Assembly: GCA_020698575.1 (NCBI GenBank)
Contig: CM036239.1
Coordinates: 52,358,263-52,422,262 of the forward strand
Length of the DNA: 64,000 bases
Reading direction: 5' to 3'
From: Bostrychus sinensis
Taxonomy: Eukaryota > Chordata > Actinopteri > Gobiiformes > Eleotridae
Part shown: positions 62,943 to 64,000 of the stretch, in pieces
Position numbering within the stretch: the stretch's first letter is position 1
Layout of the letters: every line of letters starts with the position of its first letter
Translations under genes and position numbers: made by a program
The notes under the pieces: model-generated
Told to the model about the DNA's origin: nothing
What the model saw: the letters and a program-made list of their open reading frames with translations, nothing else
Databases searched by the model: none

Positions 62943-64000
62943 TAGGGCTGTCAACGTTAATGCGTTAACGCATGCAATTAATAGAAAAAAAATTAACGCG
63001 TTAAAATGTATTAACGCAAATTAATCACACGATCTGTTTTGCCGTACACCAGCGCTTCTCAAAGCATTTTGGAGGGCGTCAAGCCGTGTCGGGGGCGCGT
63101 GACCGTCTTGGAAATGTGCGTATATCACAACATTGACTTGTTTTCACGGTGAACGACCCGCGCGTCCAGGGAAGAGAAAAAACCTGCCTCACACACATTT
63201 GCCCGTGGTTCGACTTCAGGACAAGTCCACTGCTTTGGCCGCTGCACTACAGCTCTCTCCTTTCCCTCCCCTCACGAGTCTCGTGTAAAACTTTTTACTA
63301 ATAAATGTTACGTGTGCTTTTTATATCACTTCTTTTCACTGCCTCCGTCCGTGCACGTTCCTGGGAGCTGTGCATTCTGTGCGTCCTGGACCCGTGGTGA
63401 GAGCGGGGGGCGATCCATGGCCATCCCTGAACTTATGGACCCGCAAACTCCTACAAACCATTCATTTGCGGTGTTTTGTTTTGTTTTTCCATAAAGCGAG
63501 CGTCAGTTCTCGACTCAGAGCGGCAGCCTCACTGCGGACAGGTGACCGTACCCCGCCCCTGACAGGTGACCGTGCCCCACCCCTGACAGGTGACCATGCC
63601 CCGCCCCTGACAGGTGACCGTGCCCCACCCCTGCGGCGCTGAGAGGAGCAGAGCAGAGGCTCAGGTGTCTGCAGTAGATTTAATGCAGAGCACTGTTCAG
63701 CAGACACCGTTATCTCAGTTACTACACAGACTTATTAAAGGCTCTCTCACAATATTCAGAAGTTATTTCTGAGATGTATTTTTTTTATCCAAGTAAAAAC
63801 TAGTGCTGTCAATCGATTAAAAAAATGTATCAGATTAATCACACTCTTGGGCTGTGATTAATCACAATGTATAACTTGGTAGATTTTCCATGACAATATG
63901 CAGCGTTTAAAAAAAAAAAAAAGTTTACAGAGGTTCAGGAGTGTGTTTTTACTTGGATAAAGCGCTGCGGGAAATAACATGTTATTTTGATGTATTTTTA
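62943..64000 (-). mobile_element. hAT-like element (family of 55786-56747), inverted copy with rearranged end
   Basis: From TAGGGCTGTCAACGTTAATG at 62943 the sequence follows the reverse complement of 56747 leftward to about 55940, reaching tatccaagtaaaaac at 63800. There a forward copy of the terminal 150 bases begins (TAGTGCTGTCAATCGATTAA, to about 63960). The gacaggtgaccgtgcccc unit is present four times (63537-63635) versus two in the other copy. The right flank leaves the window. Confidence 0.7.

Noticed and set aside
1..64000. CRISPR arrays, rRNA genes, bacterial-type operons
   Set aside because: No spacer-repeat pattern, rRNA motif or ribosome-binding-site organisation was seen; all signs are eukaryotic.

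Overview
The window looks like a stretch of teleost fish nuclear DNA. It is AT-rich, its introns have GT-AG borders, it has simple repeats and minisatellites, and it carries the transposon mix expected of ray-finned fish: PIF/Harbinger, hAT, Tc1-like, piggyBac-like (TTAA) elements, Helitron-like sequence, L2-, Rex1/CR1- and RTE/Rex3-type LINEs, V-SINE-type SINEs and a Gmr1-like Ty3/gypsy element. I see no bacterial-style operon, CRISPR array or rRNA. Nearly every long reading frame belongs to a mobile element. Family names come from recognising motifs by eye; no search was run.

Layout. 1-3.6 kb: right part of a PIF/Harbinger element with convergent BESS-domain and transposase genes. The transposase gene is followed by a sequence matching a histone-mRNA 3' end. 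3.7-12.4 kb: an orphan exon, an RTE tail, hAT debris, nested MITEs, a Tc1-like pseudogene, an L2 fragment and two SINEs. 12.7-18.5 kb: a nested stack, with a TTAA-flanked element holding a hAT-type element that holds a Tc1-type end and an L2 LINE. 20.6-22.5 kb: N-terminal part of a Helitron-like gene with a protease-like domain. 26.4-27.7 kb: an unnamed repeat (R1) split by a hAT insertion. 28.2-33.6 kb: a duplicated OB-fold-like gene, one copy broken and one nearly intact. Between the copies lie a large minisatellite and an RTE element with a twin-priming inversion inside a hairpin MITE. 34.2-36.7 kb: a 5'-truncated gypsy element with integrase upstream of reverse transcriptase. 38.2-39.7 kb: Tc-type remains. 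41.1-45.8 kb: exons of a multicopy teleost gene (often auto-annotated SAMD3-like), one of them split by a LINE with an uninterrupted 962-codon ORF. 46.3-49.7 kb: a second Harbinger element with matching ends, a deleted transposase and a well-preserved Myb/SANT gene. 50-64 kb: a second Tc1 copy, an L2 fragment split by a TTAA MITE, and several hAT-type elements with clear target duplications.

The genes do not form a host pathway. The likeliest cellular gene is the OB-fold-like gene at 32.1-33.6 kb, plus the LINE-broken SAMD3-like exons. The observations I would follow first are the histone-type 3' end on the Harbinger transposase gene, the LINE insertion that splits an exon with both halves still readable, the OB-fold gene pair, the twin-primed RTE insertion, the protease-bearing Helitron fragment, the IN-before-RT gypsy element and the 58-bp perfect palindrome at a Harbinger deletion junction.
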